Of a stretch of DNA of 64,000 nt, positions 1 to 7,945 are shown piece after piece. The stretch comes from Paraburkholderia silvatlantica (lineage in GTDB: Bacteria; Pseudomonadota; Gammaproteobacteria; Burkholderiales; Burkholderiaceae). The DNA lies in NCBI RefSeq assembly GCF_003096715.1, contig NZ_QEOL01000020.1, positions 62,001 through 126,000 on the forward strand, read 5' to 3'. The translations under genes were made by a program, and so were the position numbers. Below the pieces are notes generated by a model that did no database searches, was not told the DNA's origin, and saw only the letters and a program-made list of their open reading frames with translations. Position 1 is the first letter of the stretch. The number at the start of each line of letters is the position of its first letter.

Positions 1-70
1 TTGCATTTCCACCGCTGACGCTGAGATTCAACCCGCCGTATCGAAACGGATCGCGCTGATTTTCTTCCAT
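1..70 (-). CDS. 5' end of an unidentified gene, cut by the window edge
   Basis: Reading leftward from an ATG at 70, the frame stays open to the window edge and gives 23 residues beginning MEENQRDPFRYGGLNLS. A GGGAG ribosome-binding sequence lies about nine bases upstream (near 79-84). The gene is divergent from the HxlR regulator at 239, the usual arrangement for an HxlR target. I cannot name a family from so few residues; the start and its divergence are the only evidence. Confidence 0.4.
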   Translation of the reverse strand, partial: MEENQRDPFRYGGLNLSVSGGNA

Positions 71-197
71 CGTTTTGTACTCCCATGATGCCCTCAGTTC
101 GTTGGCCGATCGCCTGCGCCAGCAGCGTGAGCCAGGCTCGAAACTTCGAGCAGTTAGTCATGGCATCCATGGTATACATTGGATATTTGCGGTCAAT

Positions 198-217
198 TAC
201 GCACCTGAAAGTGCGTA
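198..217. promoter_or_regulatory. Perfect 7-bp inverted repeat, candidate HxlR operator
   Basis: TACGCAC (198-204), six bases, then GTGCGTA (211-217) forms a perfect inverted repeat 22 bases before the HxlR start at 239 and in the divergent region facing the gene leaving the window at 70. Spacing and position suit a dimeric winged-helix repressor. The assignment to the neighbouring HxlR protein is inferred. Confidence 0.4.
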
Positions 218-238
218 GATATACAGAGGGATATCGGC

Positions 239-610
239 ATGACATGCCAGGTGGATATAGTGTTCTTCGCGGACTGCGCCGCACGCTCTTTCTTTGATCA
301 GGTGGCCAACAAATGGTCAGTCATGATCCTCACGCTGCTTACGGAGAAGCCGACACGCTTCAACGAAATAAGACGAAGGCTGGAAGGAATTACGCACAAG
401 GCGCTCACGCAAGCCTTGCGGCGTTTGGAACGCAATGGACTGATCGCCCGGAAGGTGCTCGATACCTCGCCAGTCGCCGTCGAATATTCGATCACCGAAC
501 TCGGGCGTACGCTGCAGGTTCCGTTCGGTGCGGTGTATGAATGGTCGATCAAGCATTTGCATGAAATCGAGCAGGCACAGGAAGCCTATGACGAGCGGTA
601 CGAGGCCTGA
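239..610 (+). CDS. HxlR-family winged-helix regulator
   Basis: This 123-residue protein has the HxlR architecture. A cysteine-containing N-terminal stretch (FFADCAARSFFDQVANKWS, residues 9-27) is followed by the MarR-like wing helix-turn-helix (FNEIRRRLEGITHKALTQAL, about 41-60) and a dimerising C-terminal helix. HxlR proteins are small cytoplasmic repressors or activators that often answer to aldehydes, quinones or redox state, frequently through the N-terminal cysteine. The ATG at 239 has GAGGG about nine bases upstream. The gene is divergent from the partial gene at 1-70, its likely target, with a perfect inverted repeat at 198-217 between them. The family is secure; ligand and target are not visible. 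Confidence 0.88.
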   Translation: MTCQVDIVFFADCAARSFFDQVANKWSVMILTLLTEKPTRFNEIRRRLEGITHKALTQALRRLERNGLIARKVLDTSPVAVEYSITELGRTLQVPFGAVYEWSIKHLHEIEQAQEAYDERYEA

Positions 611-863
611 CAGGAAGAGCAGGTTACGACCGCTTCTCTGCGAACCTCCGCGACCCTTCAATCGCCTCGTCAGACGAGCAAGATTGTTGCGCACAACGTG
701 GTCAACGGCTCTATTACAGCGGGGTAGGGGCGGCCAGGTCTGCCGTGCCAATGCACGATTGTGGTCGCAAAAGGCGCTGGAGTTCGGCCAGGAAATTATC
801 GGCCCCTTACCATGCAGTGGCCAGGGATCCTGCTTGAGCCCTCCCGAACAAAGACCGCCACTC

Positions 864-1298
864 TCATCCCGCCGCACGATTGTCAAAATCGCGACGCGCC
901 TCCTCTACTGCGTCAAGATTGTTAGCAGCCCAAACCCAAACTCCGCAAAACGCGGCACTTAACGTGATGCCCAGATTCGTGAGTTTGTACTCCACCTTCG
1001 GTGGCACGACCGGATATACGGTGCGTGCAACAAGGCCATCGCGTTCCATTGCGCGCAGGGTCTGGGTAAGCATTTTCTGACTGATACCTTCAATCATGTC
1101 GCCAAGGCGGCTAAAACGAAGCGGTGACTTCTCCGCGAGTACGTCCAGAATCAACATTGTCCATTTGTCCGCAACGCGGCCAATCAGATCCTTCACCAGG
1201 GATGCAATCCGGGGATCAATATTGACTGGCGGAGTCAGGCTGGCGTAGTACTGCGCCGCCGCAATTTGCTCCGCGGTGAACTTGGGGACTTTTGCCAT
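864..1298 (-). CDS. HxlR-family winged-helix regulator (second copy)
   Basis: A second HxlR protein of 144 residues from the chosen start. Its core (VADKWTMLILDVLAEKSPLR, then a helix-turn-helix around GDMIEGISQKMLTQTLRAME) is the family signature, preceded by an approximately 30-residue extension (MAKVPKFTAEQIAAAQYYA). I prefer the ATG at 1298 to the ATG at 1313 because GGAGAG lies seven bases before it. It has no cysteine in the position seen in the copy at 239; its only cysteine is near the C-terminus. It is divergent from the SDR gene at 1404, which is the probable regulated gene. Between 610 and 863 I see no gene. Confidence 0.86.
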   Translation of the reverse strand: MAKVPKFTAEQIAAAQYYASLTPPVNIDPRIASLVKDLIGRVADKWTMLILDVLAEKSPLRFSRLGDMIEGISQKMLTQTLRAMERDGLVARTVYPVVPPKVEYKLTNLGITLSAAFCGVWVWAANNLDAVEEARRDFDNRAAG

Positions 1299-1403
1299 AT
1301 CTACACTCTCCATTTGGTAAGTATGTGACTTTTCGGTGCCTTCTTCCCATTGGAGAGTATGCGCGTCAAACTGCGCTTATGCTCACCTGGCAGGGGAAAC
1401 CTC

Positions 1404-2180
1404 ATGGAAATGATTGGAAGGACCGTGTTGATTACGGGAGGGACCAGCGGTATTGGTCTGGAATTGGCGAAGCAGCTGGCCGCCCGAGGGAACACAGTGA
1501 TTGTCACGGGGCGCTCGCCCGAGAGGTTGCAAGCTGCACGAGAAGCTATACCGGGGCTCCACGCTTTCAGGAGCGACGTCAGCGATTTGGCGAGCATTGA
1601 GTCGCTGTACAAAACCATTTCGGACCGGTTTCCATTGCTGGACACCCTCGTAAACAACGCGGGTACGATGCGCAACATCAAGCTGGGTCAGCAATATTCG
1701 TTAAATGACCTGACCACTGAAATCGATGGGAACGTGAAAGGACCCATATGGATGGTTCAAGCGTTCCTTCCTTTACTCGTTCGCAGGAAAGGCAGCCTGA
1801 TTGTGAATGTATCGTCGGGTCTCGCGTTTATTCCTTTTCCTGCCGCGCCCATATACAGCGCGTCAAAGGCCGCGCTTCACGCTTACACGCAATGCCTGAG
1901 AGCACAACTGGAAGGTTCTTGCGTGTCCATAGTCGAACTGGCGCCTCCGGGTACAGAGACACCACTGTTTCGGGGGGAGTTCGCTGAGGAGATGAAAGGA
2001 GAAAGGGGCATGGACGTGAGTGTGCTTGTCAAGCGGACCATCGCAGGTATCGACGCCGGGAAAACAGAGATTCGCCCCGGGGCAAGCAATGTGTTGAAAA
2101 TTGCTAGCCGCGTTGCGCCGCACTTCATGTTCCGGCAACTGGTGAAGCTGGGTCGTCCGCGGTCCAGCGCCGGAACATAA
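1404..2180 (+). CDS. SDR-family oxidoreductase (DltE-like)
   Basis: A classical short-chain dehydrogenase/reductase of 258 residues. It has the nucleotide-binding TGGTSGIG motif close to the N-terminus, NNAG at the end of beta-4, and the catalytic YSASK motif preceded by VNVSSG. Such enzymes reduce or oxidise carbonyl/alcohol substrates with NAD(P)H in the cytoplasm. The ATG at 1404 (MEMIGRTVLITGG) has an AGGGGA ribosome-binding sequence; an in-frame ATG at 1359 would add 15 atypical residues. It is divergent from an HxlR regulator, a common pairing. A near-identical 83-base piece of this gene recurs at 28989-29071. The substrate cannot be told. Confidence 0.87.
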   Translation: MEMIGRTVLITGGTSGIGLELAKQLAARGNTVIVTGRSPERLQAAREAIPGLHAFRSDVSDLASIESLYKTISDRFPLLDTLVNNAGTMRNIKLGQQYSLNDLTTEIDGNVKGPIWMVQAFLPLLVRRKGSLIVNVSSGLAFIPFPAAPIYSASKAALHAYTQCLRAQLEGSCVSIVELAPPGTETPLFRGEFAEEMKGERGMDVSVLVKRTIAGIDAGKTEIRPGASNVLKIASRVAPHFMFRQLVKLGRPRSSAGT

Positions 2181-2212
2181 AGACAGTTTAGATACCCGAG
2201 CGACCTCTGCAT

Positions 2213-2557
2213 TCATCCCGTTCGGAACTTGCGCTTTTGCATTTCATCTATACCTGTGCTTTGTCGGTGACCATACTGACGTTGTGAACGATTCATGACC
2301 CGTTTGAACGCAGCGCTAAATGACTTCCCGGTTTCGTATCCCAGCACGATGCCTGCCTCGGCGGCGGAGTCACCGGATAGACCAGCCTGTTTGCTGGCTA
2401 GCGTCATTCGCCAGCGCGTCAGATAGTTCCTCGGCAAGAGGCCGACGAGTTTCCTGTACCGGAGCGCGAAGGTGGTGCGCGACATTGCCGCCTGTTCGGC
2501 CAGGCAGGTTTCCGTCGAGCCGTGGGCGGGACGGGCATGTCGGAGACTGATAATGCG
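2213..2557 (-). pseudogene. AraC-family regulator, C-terminal remnant
   Basis: The frame encodes the C-terminal DNA-binding domain of a cupin-type AraC regulator, with RPAHGSTETCLAEQAAMSRT followed by a second helix-turn-helix (AAEAGIVLGYETGKSFSAAF). Homology runs back to about 2557 without a start codon in context. The approximately 200-residue ligand-binding half is missing, because the next gene on the other strand begins at 2646. In intact relatives such a regulator is divergent from the oxidoreductase it controls, which is the arrangement here, so this is probably the decayed regulator of the gene at 2646. Confidence 0.65.
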
Positions 2558-2645
2558 ACAACAGCTTCCGCTCCGCTGCCCAGATGCCCCATCGCCAGCG
2601 AACTGTACTGCGGCATCGGGTTGACAACCATTCTCGAGGTCTTCA

Positions 2646-3758
2646 ATGAAAGCCGCTGTCCTGAATGCGTTTGACGCGCCGCTCGATATTCAATGCCTGC
2701 CCGATCCGGTGCTCGGCACAGGCGAAGTGGTCGTCGATGTGGCGGCCGCGCCGGTTGCAAGCTACTCCGTCAATGTCTTTAACGGCTCGCGCAACTACCC
2801 ATTGGAGTTGCCATTGATTCCGGGCCCGGGCGGCATCGGCAGGGTGCGGGCCACGGGCCCGGATGCGACCAGGCTGAGACCTGGTGACTGGGTCTTCGTC
2901 GACTCTACGATCCGCTCCCGGGACAATATCGCTAGCCCTGAACAGATATTGCTTGGCTGGACCTATCGGACCCCGGCGGCGTTACCGTTGCACCGCTACT
3001 TTCACCACGGCTCCTTTGCGGAGCAGATGTTGGTGCCCACCGAGAACGCTACACCGATCGGTCACATCGCACCGTCGGACGCCGGGCGATGGACGGCCCT
3101 CGGCCGGCTGCTGGTTCCCTTCGGAGGTCTACTGGCAGGTGGTCTGCAGGCAGGAGAGACGCTGGTCGTCAACGGTGGAACCGGGGGCTTCGGAGGCGCG
3201 GGAGTCGCCGTGGCATTGGCAATGGGGGCGGGGCGGGTCGTGGTCACCGGCCGCAATCACGGGACGCTGGAAGACCTTGCCAGACGACATGGAGGCCGCG
3301 TCCGGATAGTCAGGTTCAGCGGCGATGAAGCGCGTGACCGCAAGTCGATTTGCGACGCGGCCGACGGGCCTATCGACATGGTGCTGGATTTCCTGCCGCG
3401 TGAGGCGTCCGCTGCTCAAGTGAGGGCCGCGGCGCTGGCCGTCAAACTGGGCGGCCGGGTGATCCTGATGGGGGGCCTGCGTGGAGGCGCAGGCGACCTG
3501 GGACTGAACTACAACTGGCTGATGCACAACGAGACCACGGTGCGTGGCGTCTGGATGTACAGCAGGGACGCCATCCCGCGAATGGTGCAGATGGTGCGCG
3601 CCGGACTGATTGACCTCGGACAGTTTGAGCTAGCCGAGTTCGGACTGGATAGCACCAACGAGGCGGTGGCCTATGCGGCCGCCAATGCCGGCCCGCGCCA
3701 ACTGACTGTGCTTCGGCCTGACGGATACAGCGGCGGTCATGCGAAAAAGCTCTCCTGA
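2646..3758 (+). CDS. Zinc-type alcohol dehydrogenase-like (MDR) oxidoreductase
   Basis: A 370-residue medium-chain dehydrogenase/reductase. It has a GroES-like N-terminal half (MKAAVLNAFDAPLDIQ, then GPGGIGRVRATG and GDWVFVD) and a Rossmann half with a glycine-rich NGGTGGFGGAG motif, followed by VVVTGRNHGTLEDLARRHG. The cysteine/histidine zinc ligands of true alcohol dehydrogenases are not evident, so it belongs with the quinone-oxidoreductase-like members that use NADPH without zinc. It stands alone on this strand, with a broken AraC gene divergent and a degraded MFS start overlapping its 3' end. The substrate is unknown. Confidence 0.85.
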   Translation: MKAAVLNAFDAPLDIQCLPDPVLGTGEVVVDVAAAPVASYSVNVFNGSRNYPLELPLIPGPGGIGRVRATGPDATRLRPGDWVFVDSTIRSRDNIASPEQILLGWTYRTPAALPLHRYFHHGSFAEQMLVPTENATPIGHIAPSDAGRWTALGRLLVPFGGLLAGGLQAGETLVVNGGTGGFGGAGVAVALAMGAGRVVVTGRNHGTLEDLARRHGGRVRIVRFSGDEARDRKSICDAADGPIDMVLDFLPREASAAQVRAAALAVKLGGRVILMGGLRGGAGDLGLNYNWLMHNETTVRGVWMYSRDAIPRMVQMVRAGLIDLGQFELAEFGLDSTNEAVAYAAANAGPRQLTVLRPDGYSGGHAKKLS

Positions 3759-4098
3759 AATTGCCGAAGCGGCAGACGACCGATTGACCACGCTGTCTGG
3801 AAGATCGCAGCCGTGGCGCTTTTCGGCTGTGCTTGCCCAACTCGACGCGACCATCGTCAACGTCAACAGTGAACTTTTCGCGGCGAAGCTGCATAGCAGC
3901 CTCGTCAGGGCGGGCCGACGTTATGCCGGCCATCCGGGTATTGAGCGCCTGGAGGCGGCTGCGGTAAGCGCCATATGGCGCTCGATTGAAAAAAGCGGAA
4001 TCGATGTCTACGCATGGCCTGCGAGAAGCTTGAGCATCGCGCCGAGCAGAGCCAGGTCGAATTGGCCTATTGTGAGGAATGGCCCGCCTGTGTGCTGA
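3739..4098 (+). pseudogene. Degraded MFS drug-efflux gene start (EmrB/DHA2 type), uncertain
   Basis: The open frame overlaps the end of the preceding gene by 20 bases. Early on it contains VLAQLDATIVNVNSELFAAK, which resembles the first transmembrane segment of DHA2/EmrB transporters (the LDATIVNVAL signature) and the residues that follow. After about 3910 the resemblance stops, no further membrane segments appear, and the frame ends at 4098. In a neighbouring frame the last 90 bases read MACEKLEHRAEQSQVELAYC and onward, which hints at a join to an unrelated gene end. I read this as a remnant; it could also be spurious. Confidence 0.35.
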
Positions 4099-4105
4099 CA
4101 GGCTT

Positions 4106-5134
4106 CTAAACCGTTGCGACTGGCGTGACCGGTGAGCCAGCTGCCCCTGGCAAGCGCAGCGGCGGAGCGGTAAGCAGGAACCTGTTGCGACCGTGCTCGC
4201 GCAGCCACCGATTCAGGGGCGAGAGTAACCATTGCTCTCCGAGCGGCACTCCCAACTTGAAAAGGCAATGCTCGTGGATGGTGCTCGCGGCGCCCGCTGG
4301 CGGTGGGAGAATCTCAACAGCACGGTTGTCCGAAATGAGGGCGGCGACACCGGAGTCTGTGATCCATTGCAGCAGTCGGGGGTCGGATCCATCGAGCCCC
4401 GCGCAGCTGTTGTGCAGTCGCCAGGGGTCCGGTGCTCGATTCATTTCGAGCAGTAACTCGTCAAAACCCGTGCACAAACACAGCATGTCGCCTGGTTCGA
4501 CTTCCACACCATCCTCCTCAAAAATCCGCATGAGTTCTTCATAGCGGACGCGGTGGTGTTCGCGGCCAAAACGCTCGAACAGGTCGACCATTACGCCGCG
4601 CCCTTGCACGCAAGTCGCAGCCATCGTGTCGATGCCTAGTGGTCCGGCGCTGACGCCTTCATGACTCGCCCATTCCTCGACATCCTCTCGCGGCGGTGGC
4701 GTCACAATATGTTCGCCACCGCGCCATCCGTTGTAGTAGACGACCTCGGCGATGCCGTCACCGTCCGCATCAAACTCGGCGCCGACGTGTGCAAGGCTGT
4801 CCCATTGCGTCGAGTATTGAGTAGAGAGGAGCACGGCGTCGTCGCAGACAACCGACCGCCGCCCAGTGCCCGGCACAGGTCGCGCGTGATTGTGAAAGCA
4901 CTGGCCGCCAAGCATCGCACCGAACAGCCGGGGCGGGTGTCGCCGGGGATTGGCGACATCGCCCCCGGGATAGTCAAGCGGCAGGCTCAAGCAAAACGTG
5001 ATGCCTTCCCGTGCCTCTGCGAGACCTTGCCTGACCTTTTCTGGTGTCAGGAGATTCAGCCTGCCGATCTGATCCTCGTTACCGAAATCACCCCAGTTCG
5101 ACCCCTCCGGCCGACGTACCCACCGCTTGTTCAC
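4106..5134 (-). CDS. Cyclase-family hydrolase (kynurenine formamidase superfamily)
   Basis: A 342-residue member of the cyclase/kynurenine formamidase fold (PF04199): RPEGSNWGDFGNEDQIGRLN at the N-terminus, and the metal site around QWDSLAHVG with a later DTMAA segment. Members hydrolyse amide, lactone or related bonds with a divalent metal in the cytoplasm. I chose the GTG at 5134 rather than the upstream ATG at 5194 because AAGGAG lies five bases before it and homologues start at this VNKRW stretch. An inverted repeat at 5194-5216 lies just upstream, also present beside the citrate-synthase-like gene, so both are probably under one regulator. The substrate is unknown; its neighbours suggest a carboxylic-acid or lactone pathway. 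Confidence 0.85.
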   Translation of the reverse strand: MNKRWVRRPEGSNWGDFGNEDQIGRLNLLTPEKVRQGLAEAREGITFCLSLPLDYPGGDVANPRRHPPRLFGAMLGGQCFHNHARPVPGTGRRSVVCDDAVLLSTQYSTQWDSLAHVGAEFDADGDGIAEVVYYNGWRGGEHIVTPPPREDVEEWASHEGVSAGPLGIDTMAATCVQGRGVMVDLFERFGREHHRVRYEELMRIFEEDGVEVEPGDMLCLCTGFDELLLEMNRAPDPWRLHNSCAGLDGSDPRLLQWITDSGVAALISDNRAVEILPPPAGAASTIHEHCLFKLGVPLGEQWLLSPLNRWLREHGRNRFLLTAPPLRLPGAAGSPVTPVATV

Positions 5135-5193
5135 GCTGTCTCCTTGAACCCCAGGTTTTCGCTGAACATACAGTTCGGGAAAGGAATGTGTCA

Positions 5194-5216
5194 ATATCGA
5201 TTGTTTGTATCGATAT
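5194..5216. promoter_or_regulatory. Operator-like inverted repeat, copy 1
   Basis: ATATCGAT (5194-5201), seven bases, ATCGATAT (5209-5216): a perfect inverted repeat 60 bases upstream of the cyclase GTG and just past the stop of the citrate-synthase-like gene. The same half-sites with the same 7-base spacer recur at 6459-6481, which argues for one shared DNA-binding protein. Confidence 0.6.
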
Positions 5217-5221
5217 AAGAA

Positions 5222-6436
5222 TCAACCGGGTAGAACACCGTTGTAATTGACCTTCCAGCGTACCAGGGGCATCTCGTTTTGCTGCTCCCACGCATGTGCC
5301 ACCCAACCGGCAATGCGCCCCAGCCGCACCAGATTCGCGTCCGGCTCGGCGCCGATGCGGCGGTTCACATAGGCAGCCAGCAGCGCAAAATCCGGTTGCT
5401 GGCCCGTAAGATCAATGGCGAGGTCGATAGCGCGCTCGAAGCGTGCAAAGTTCCGGTCGGTAGCCAGCAGAACGCGCAACGAGGCCCACAATGCTGCCGA
5501 ACGTGGATCTGGCGCATTGAATGGCGAATAGCCAAACCCGGGAATGTCTTCGCTCTCCCGCATGCGAATCCTGATCGGCTCGGTCGAATCCTGGGCGTTG
5601 TCGATTTCGGCCAGAAAGCGGGAAAACGCACCGACGCGAACAGCCGGCAAGCGTTTGCCCGTGGCAGCCGACAGGCCAGCAATCACGCACCGATAGGGCG
5701 TTGCGCCGGTACTGGCCGCCGCGCGAGCGACGTAGGTTGCGGGATGCAATGCCTGATCGGCCGAAAGAACGAGCACCCTGCGTACGGCATCCTCAAGTTT
5801 CGGTCCGCATTTTGTCGTCGCACCAATGTAGCGATGCAGCGGCAGCCTGGCCGGAGATGACTGTCCGAGCATCCAGGCCGCGAACCAGCGCAACACGTCT
5901 GCCCCGGAGCGAAGAAAGCCATGCTTGCCGAGATCGTGCGCACGAGGATTCGCCGCCTCGATGGCGGGAAGCAGCATGATGGCTCGGTCCAGCGCACTAA
6001 AGTTGCCACAGGCCTTGAGCAGCGCATCACTTTGCGGGGGAAGCGCGGTCGCAGGGCATTCAAAGGGATCGAAGTCACCGGCATCCCACAGCAGCCGGGC
6101 AACGTCCTCCAGAGTGGCCTTCTCTGCCAGATCGATGGCACTCACACCGCGATAGAAGGAGCCCGCCTCCGTCATCAAGGTGATAGCCGACGAGCCCGTC
6201 AGACCGGGCGCGGTGTCGCGCGCCGAGGCAGGCGCGATCCCCGACTTGATCTGTTCAATATCCGAGCGCAGGTACCGGCTGACCCGGCTGCCGCGAGTCT
6301 TGTGCGCACGGATGTTCTTGCGGCTGACATAGGTATAGAGCGTGGGCACGCTGACATTCAACGCGCTCGCGGCTTCCTCCGCCGTCATGTAAAGGCTATC
6401 GCTGGAGCCCAGCGGTACGGGAGCTGTGTTTGTCAT
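5222..6436 (-). CDS. HTH-citrate synthase fusion lacking the catalytic histidines (probable sensor-regulator)
   Basis: A 404-residue protein. Residues about 13-60 form a MerR/excisionase-type helix-turn-helix (YMTAEEAASALNVSVPTLY, then RAHKTRGSRVSRYLRSDIE); the rest is a citrate synthase fold (GVSAIDLAEKATLEDVARLL and onward). Citrate synthases use a His in GPLHG, a His in GYGH and an Asp. Here the first region reads GKRLPAVRVG and the second GFGYSPFN, so both histidines are gone, while a PDF segment may keep the Asp. I infer a non-catalytic acyl-CoA or oxo-acid sensor fused to DNA binding. It is divergent from the AtuA-like gene, and operator-like repeats lie at both its ends. The ATG at 6436 has no clear ribosome-binding site; longer upstream starts look non-coding. 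Confidence 0.85.
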   Translation of the reverse strand: MTNTAPVPLGSSDSLYMTAEEAASALNVSVPTLYTYVSRKNIRAHKTRGSRVSRYLRSDIEQIKSGIAPASARDTAPGLTGSSAITLMTEAGSFYRGVSAIDLAEKATLEDVARLLWDAGDFDPFECPATALPPQSDALLKACGNFSALDRAIMLLPAIEAANPRAHDLGKHGFLRSGADVLRWFAAWMLGQSSPARLPLHRYIGATTKCGPKLEDAVRRVLVLSADQALHPATYVARAAASTGATPYRCVIAGLSAATGKRLPAVRVGAFSRFLAEIDNAQDSTEPIRIRMRESEDIPGFGYSPFNAPDPRSAALWASLRVLLATDRNFARFERAIDLAIDLTGQQPDFALLAAYVNRRIGAEPDANLVRLGRIAGWVAHAWEQQNEMPLVRWKVNYNGVLPG

Positions 6437-6458
6437 GGGGTGCGGAGGTGAAGTCAAT

Positions 6459-6481
6459 ATATCGACAATTATCATCGAGAT
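6459..6481. promoter_or_regulatory. Operator-like inverted repeat, copy 2
   Basis: ATATCGAC (6459-6466), seven bases, ATCGAGAT (6474-6481). This matches copy 1 at 5194-5216 in both half-sites (one change in each) and in spacer length. It sits in the divergent promoter between the HTH-citrate synthase and AtuA-like genes. A weaker match (ATTCGAT at 9990-9996) precedes the porin at 10016. Confidence 0.6.
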
Positions 6482-6550
6482 TGACTGATGATGCCACATA
6501 CATCGACACTTGTTCCCAGCCGGGCCATTGATCATCCGGATGGAGACAAC

Positions 6551-7945
6551 ATGAAGGAATGCAGGTTTATTGCCGCGAGCGGGATGCTCGGCATCGGCGT
6601 CCCCGAAGACAGCTTGCGCAAGGCGATGGCGTGCGAGCCACATTTCGTTGCTGCCGACGCCGGCACCACGGACGCGGGTCCGTTTGCATTGGGAATGGGC
6701 GTGTGCGCGTTTCCGCGTGAAGCGATCTTGCGAGACCTCACCACCCTGCTGCGAAGCACCGTGCCCGCCAAGGTTCCACTGCTGATTGGCTCGGTGGGCA
6801 CGGGCGGCGCAGACGTGCATGTTGACTGGTTCATGGATATCGTGCGCGAGGTCGCAGCTTCTGAGGGGCTGGAGCTCAAGGTCGCCGAGATTCGCTCGGA
6901 GCAGTCAAAGGACTTCCTGCTGGAACAACTTGGACAGGGGCGCATCCGCGCACTCAACCCGGCTCCCCAGCTCGATGAAACGACGATCCGGCGCAGCGAG
7001 CGCATAGTCGGCATGATGGGCGTCGAGCCGTTGCAGGCGGCGCTCGCCGCCGGCGTTGATCTCGTCGTGGCTGGGCGGTGCAGCGATCCCGCACTGTATG
7101 CGGCCATGCCGATCCAGATGGGCCTGCCGCATGGGCTCGCCTGGCACGCGGGCAAGGTTGTCGAATGCGGCCCCTCGGTTTGCGAAAGGCCCGCACATGG
7201 CATGATCGTCGGCTATGTGCGGCCCGACGAAGTGGTGATCCAGCCGATCGGCCCAGGTTTGCGTTGCACGACACAATCCGTCGCCGCGCATAGTCTCTAC
7301 GAGAACGCCGATCCGTTTTGCTTCACTGAGGCCTCCGGCGTACTGGACATCAGCGAGACCGTTTACGAACAGATCGACGAGACAAGCGTGCGGATACGGG
7401 GAAGCAAGTTCAGGCCAGCCGAGCGGACCACCATCAAGCTCGAAGGCGCCGAACTTGTGGGGTATCAAAGCATCATGGTGGGCGGCATCCGCGATCCCTT
7501 TATCCTTGGCGAATTTGACGACTGGCTCGGCAAAGTGATTCAGCGTGTCGAGCTGTCGGTGGAAAAGGTATTCGGCAAATCATTGGAAGCGATGGGCGCG
7601 AGGATCGACTATCACGCATACGGCCGCGACGGCGTAATGGGGGCGCTCGAGCCAGATCGCGCACGAATCCCGCACGAGATCGGGCTCGTTGTCGAAGCAA
7701 CCGCTGCGGACCAGCAGACCGCCAGCGCCCTGGTGCAATTGACACGGCAACCGTTGCTGCACCAGCCCACGACCAAGTGGAAGGGATCGATCACGGGCTT
7801 CGCTTGCCTGCACAACCCGGCGCACATTGAACGCGGACCGGTGTATGCCTTCAACATGAATCACGTCGTGCTGCCGGATACGCCAGTATCCATGTTTCGG
7901 ACCGCCATCACGCATATCGAGGAAGCCAGGCATGCAACTCTCTGA
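6551..7945 (+). CDS. AtuA-family protein (PF07287)
   Basis: A 464-residue protein of the acyclic terpene utilisation AtuA family (old DUF1446). It has the N-terminal FIAASGMLGIGVPEDSL, the DAGTTDAGPFALGMG and GSVGTGGADVHVDW segments, and VVAGRCSDPALYAAMPIQMG. The family occurs in acyl-CoA and branched-acid catabolism; its reaction is not firmly known to me. The ATG at 6551 has GGAG six bases upstream, whereas the ATG at 6488 overlaps the operator region. Its last 14 bases overlap the DUF4387 gene, a partner that normally follows this family, so the two are likely subunits of one enzyme. It is probably controlled through the repeat at 6459-6481. Confidence 0.86.
   Translation: MKECRFIAASGMLGIGVPEDSLRKAMACEPHFVAADAGTTDAGPFALGMGVCAFPREAILRDLTTLLRSTVPAKVPLLIGSVGTGGADVHVDWFMDIVREVAASEGLELKVAEIRSEQSKDFLLEQLGQGRIRALNPAPQLDETTIRRSERIVGMMGVEPLQAALAAGVDLVVAGRCSDPALYAAMPIQMGLPHGLAWHAGKVVECGPSVCERPAHGMIVGYVRPDEVVIQPIGPGLRCTTQSVAAHSLYENADPFCFTEASGVLDISETVYEQIDETSVRIRGSKFRPAERTTIKLEGAELVGYQSIMVGGIRDPFILGEFDDWLGKVIQRVELSVEKVFGKSLEAMGARIDYHAYGRDGVMGALEPDRARIPHEIGLVVEATAADQQTASALVQLTRQPLLHQPTTKWKGSITGFACLHNPAHIERGPVYAFNMNHVVLPDTPVSMFRTAITHIEEARHATL

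Noticed and set aside
1305..1358. ACTCTCCA ... TGGAGAGT inverted repeat between the second HxlR and the SDR
   Set aside because: The arms coincide with the GGAGAG ribosome-binding sequence on the HxlR side and a similar sequence on the other, 38 bases apart, so the symmetry is more easily explained by translation signals than by an operator.
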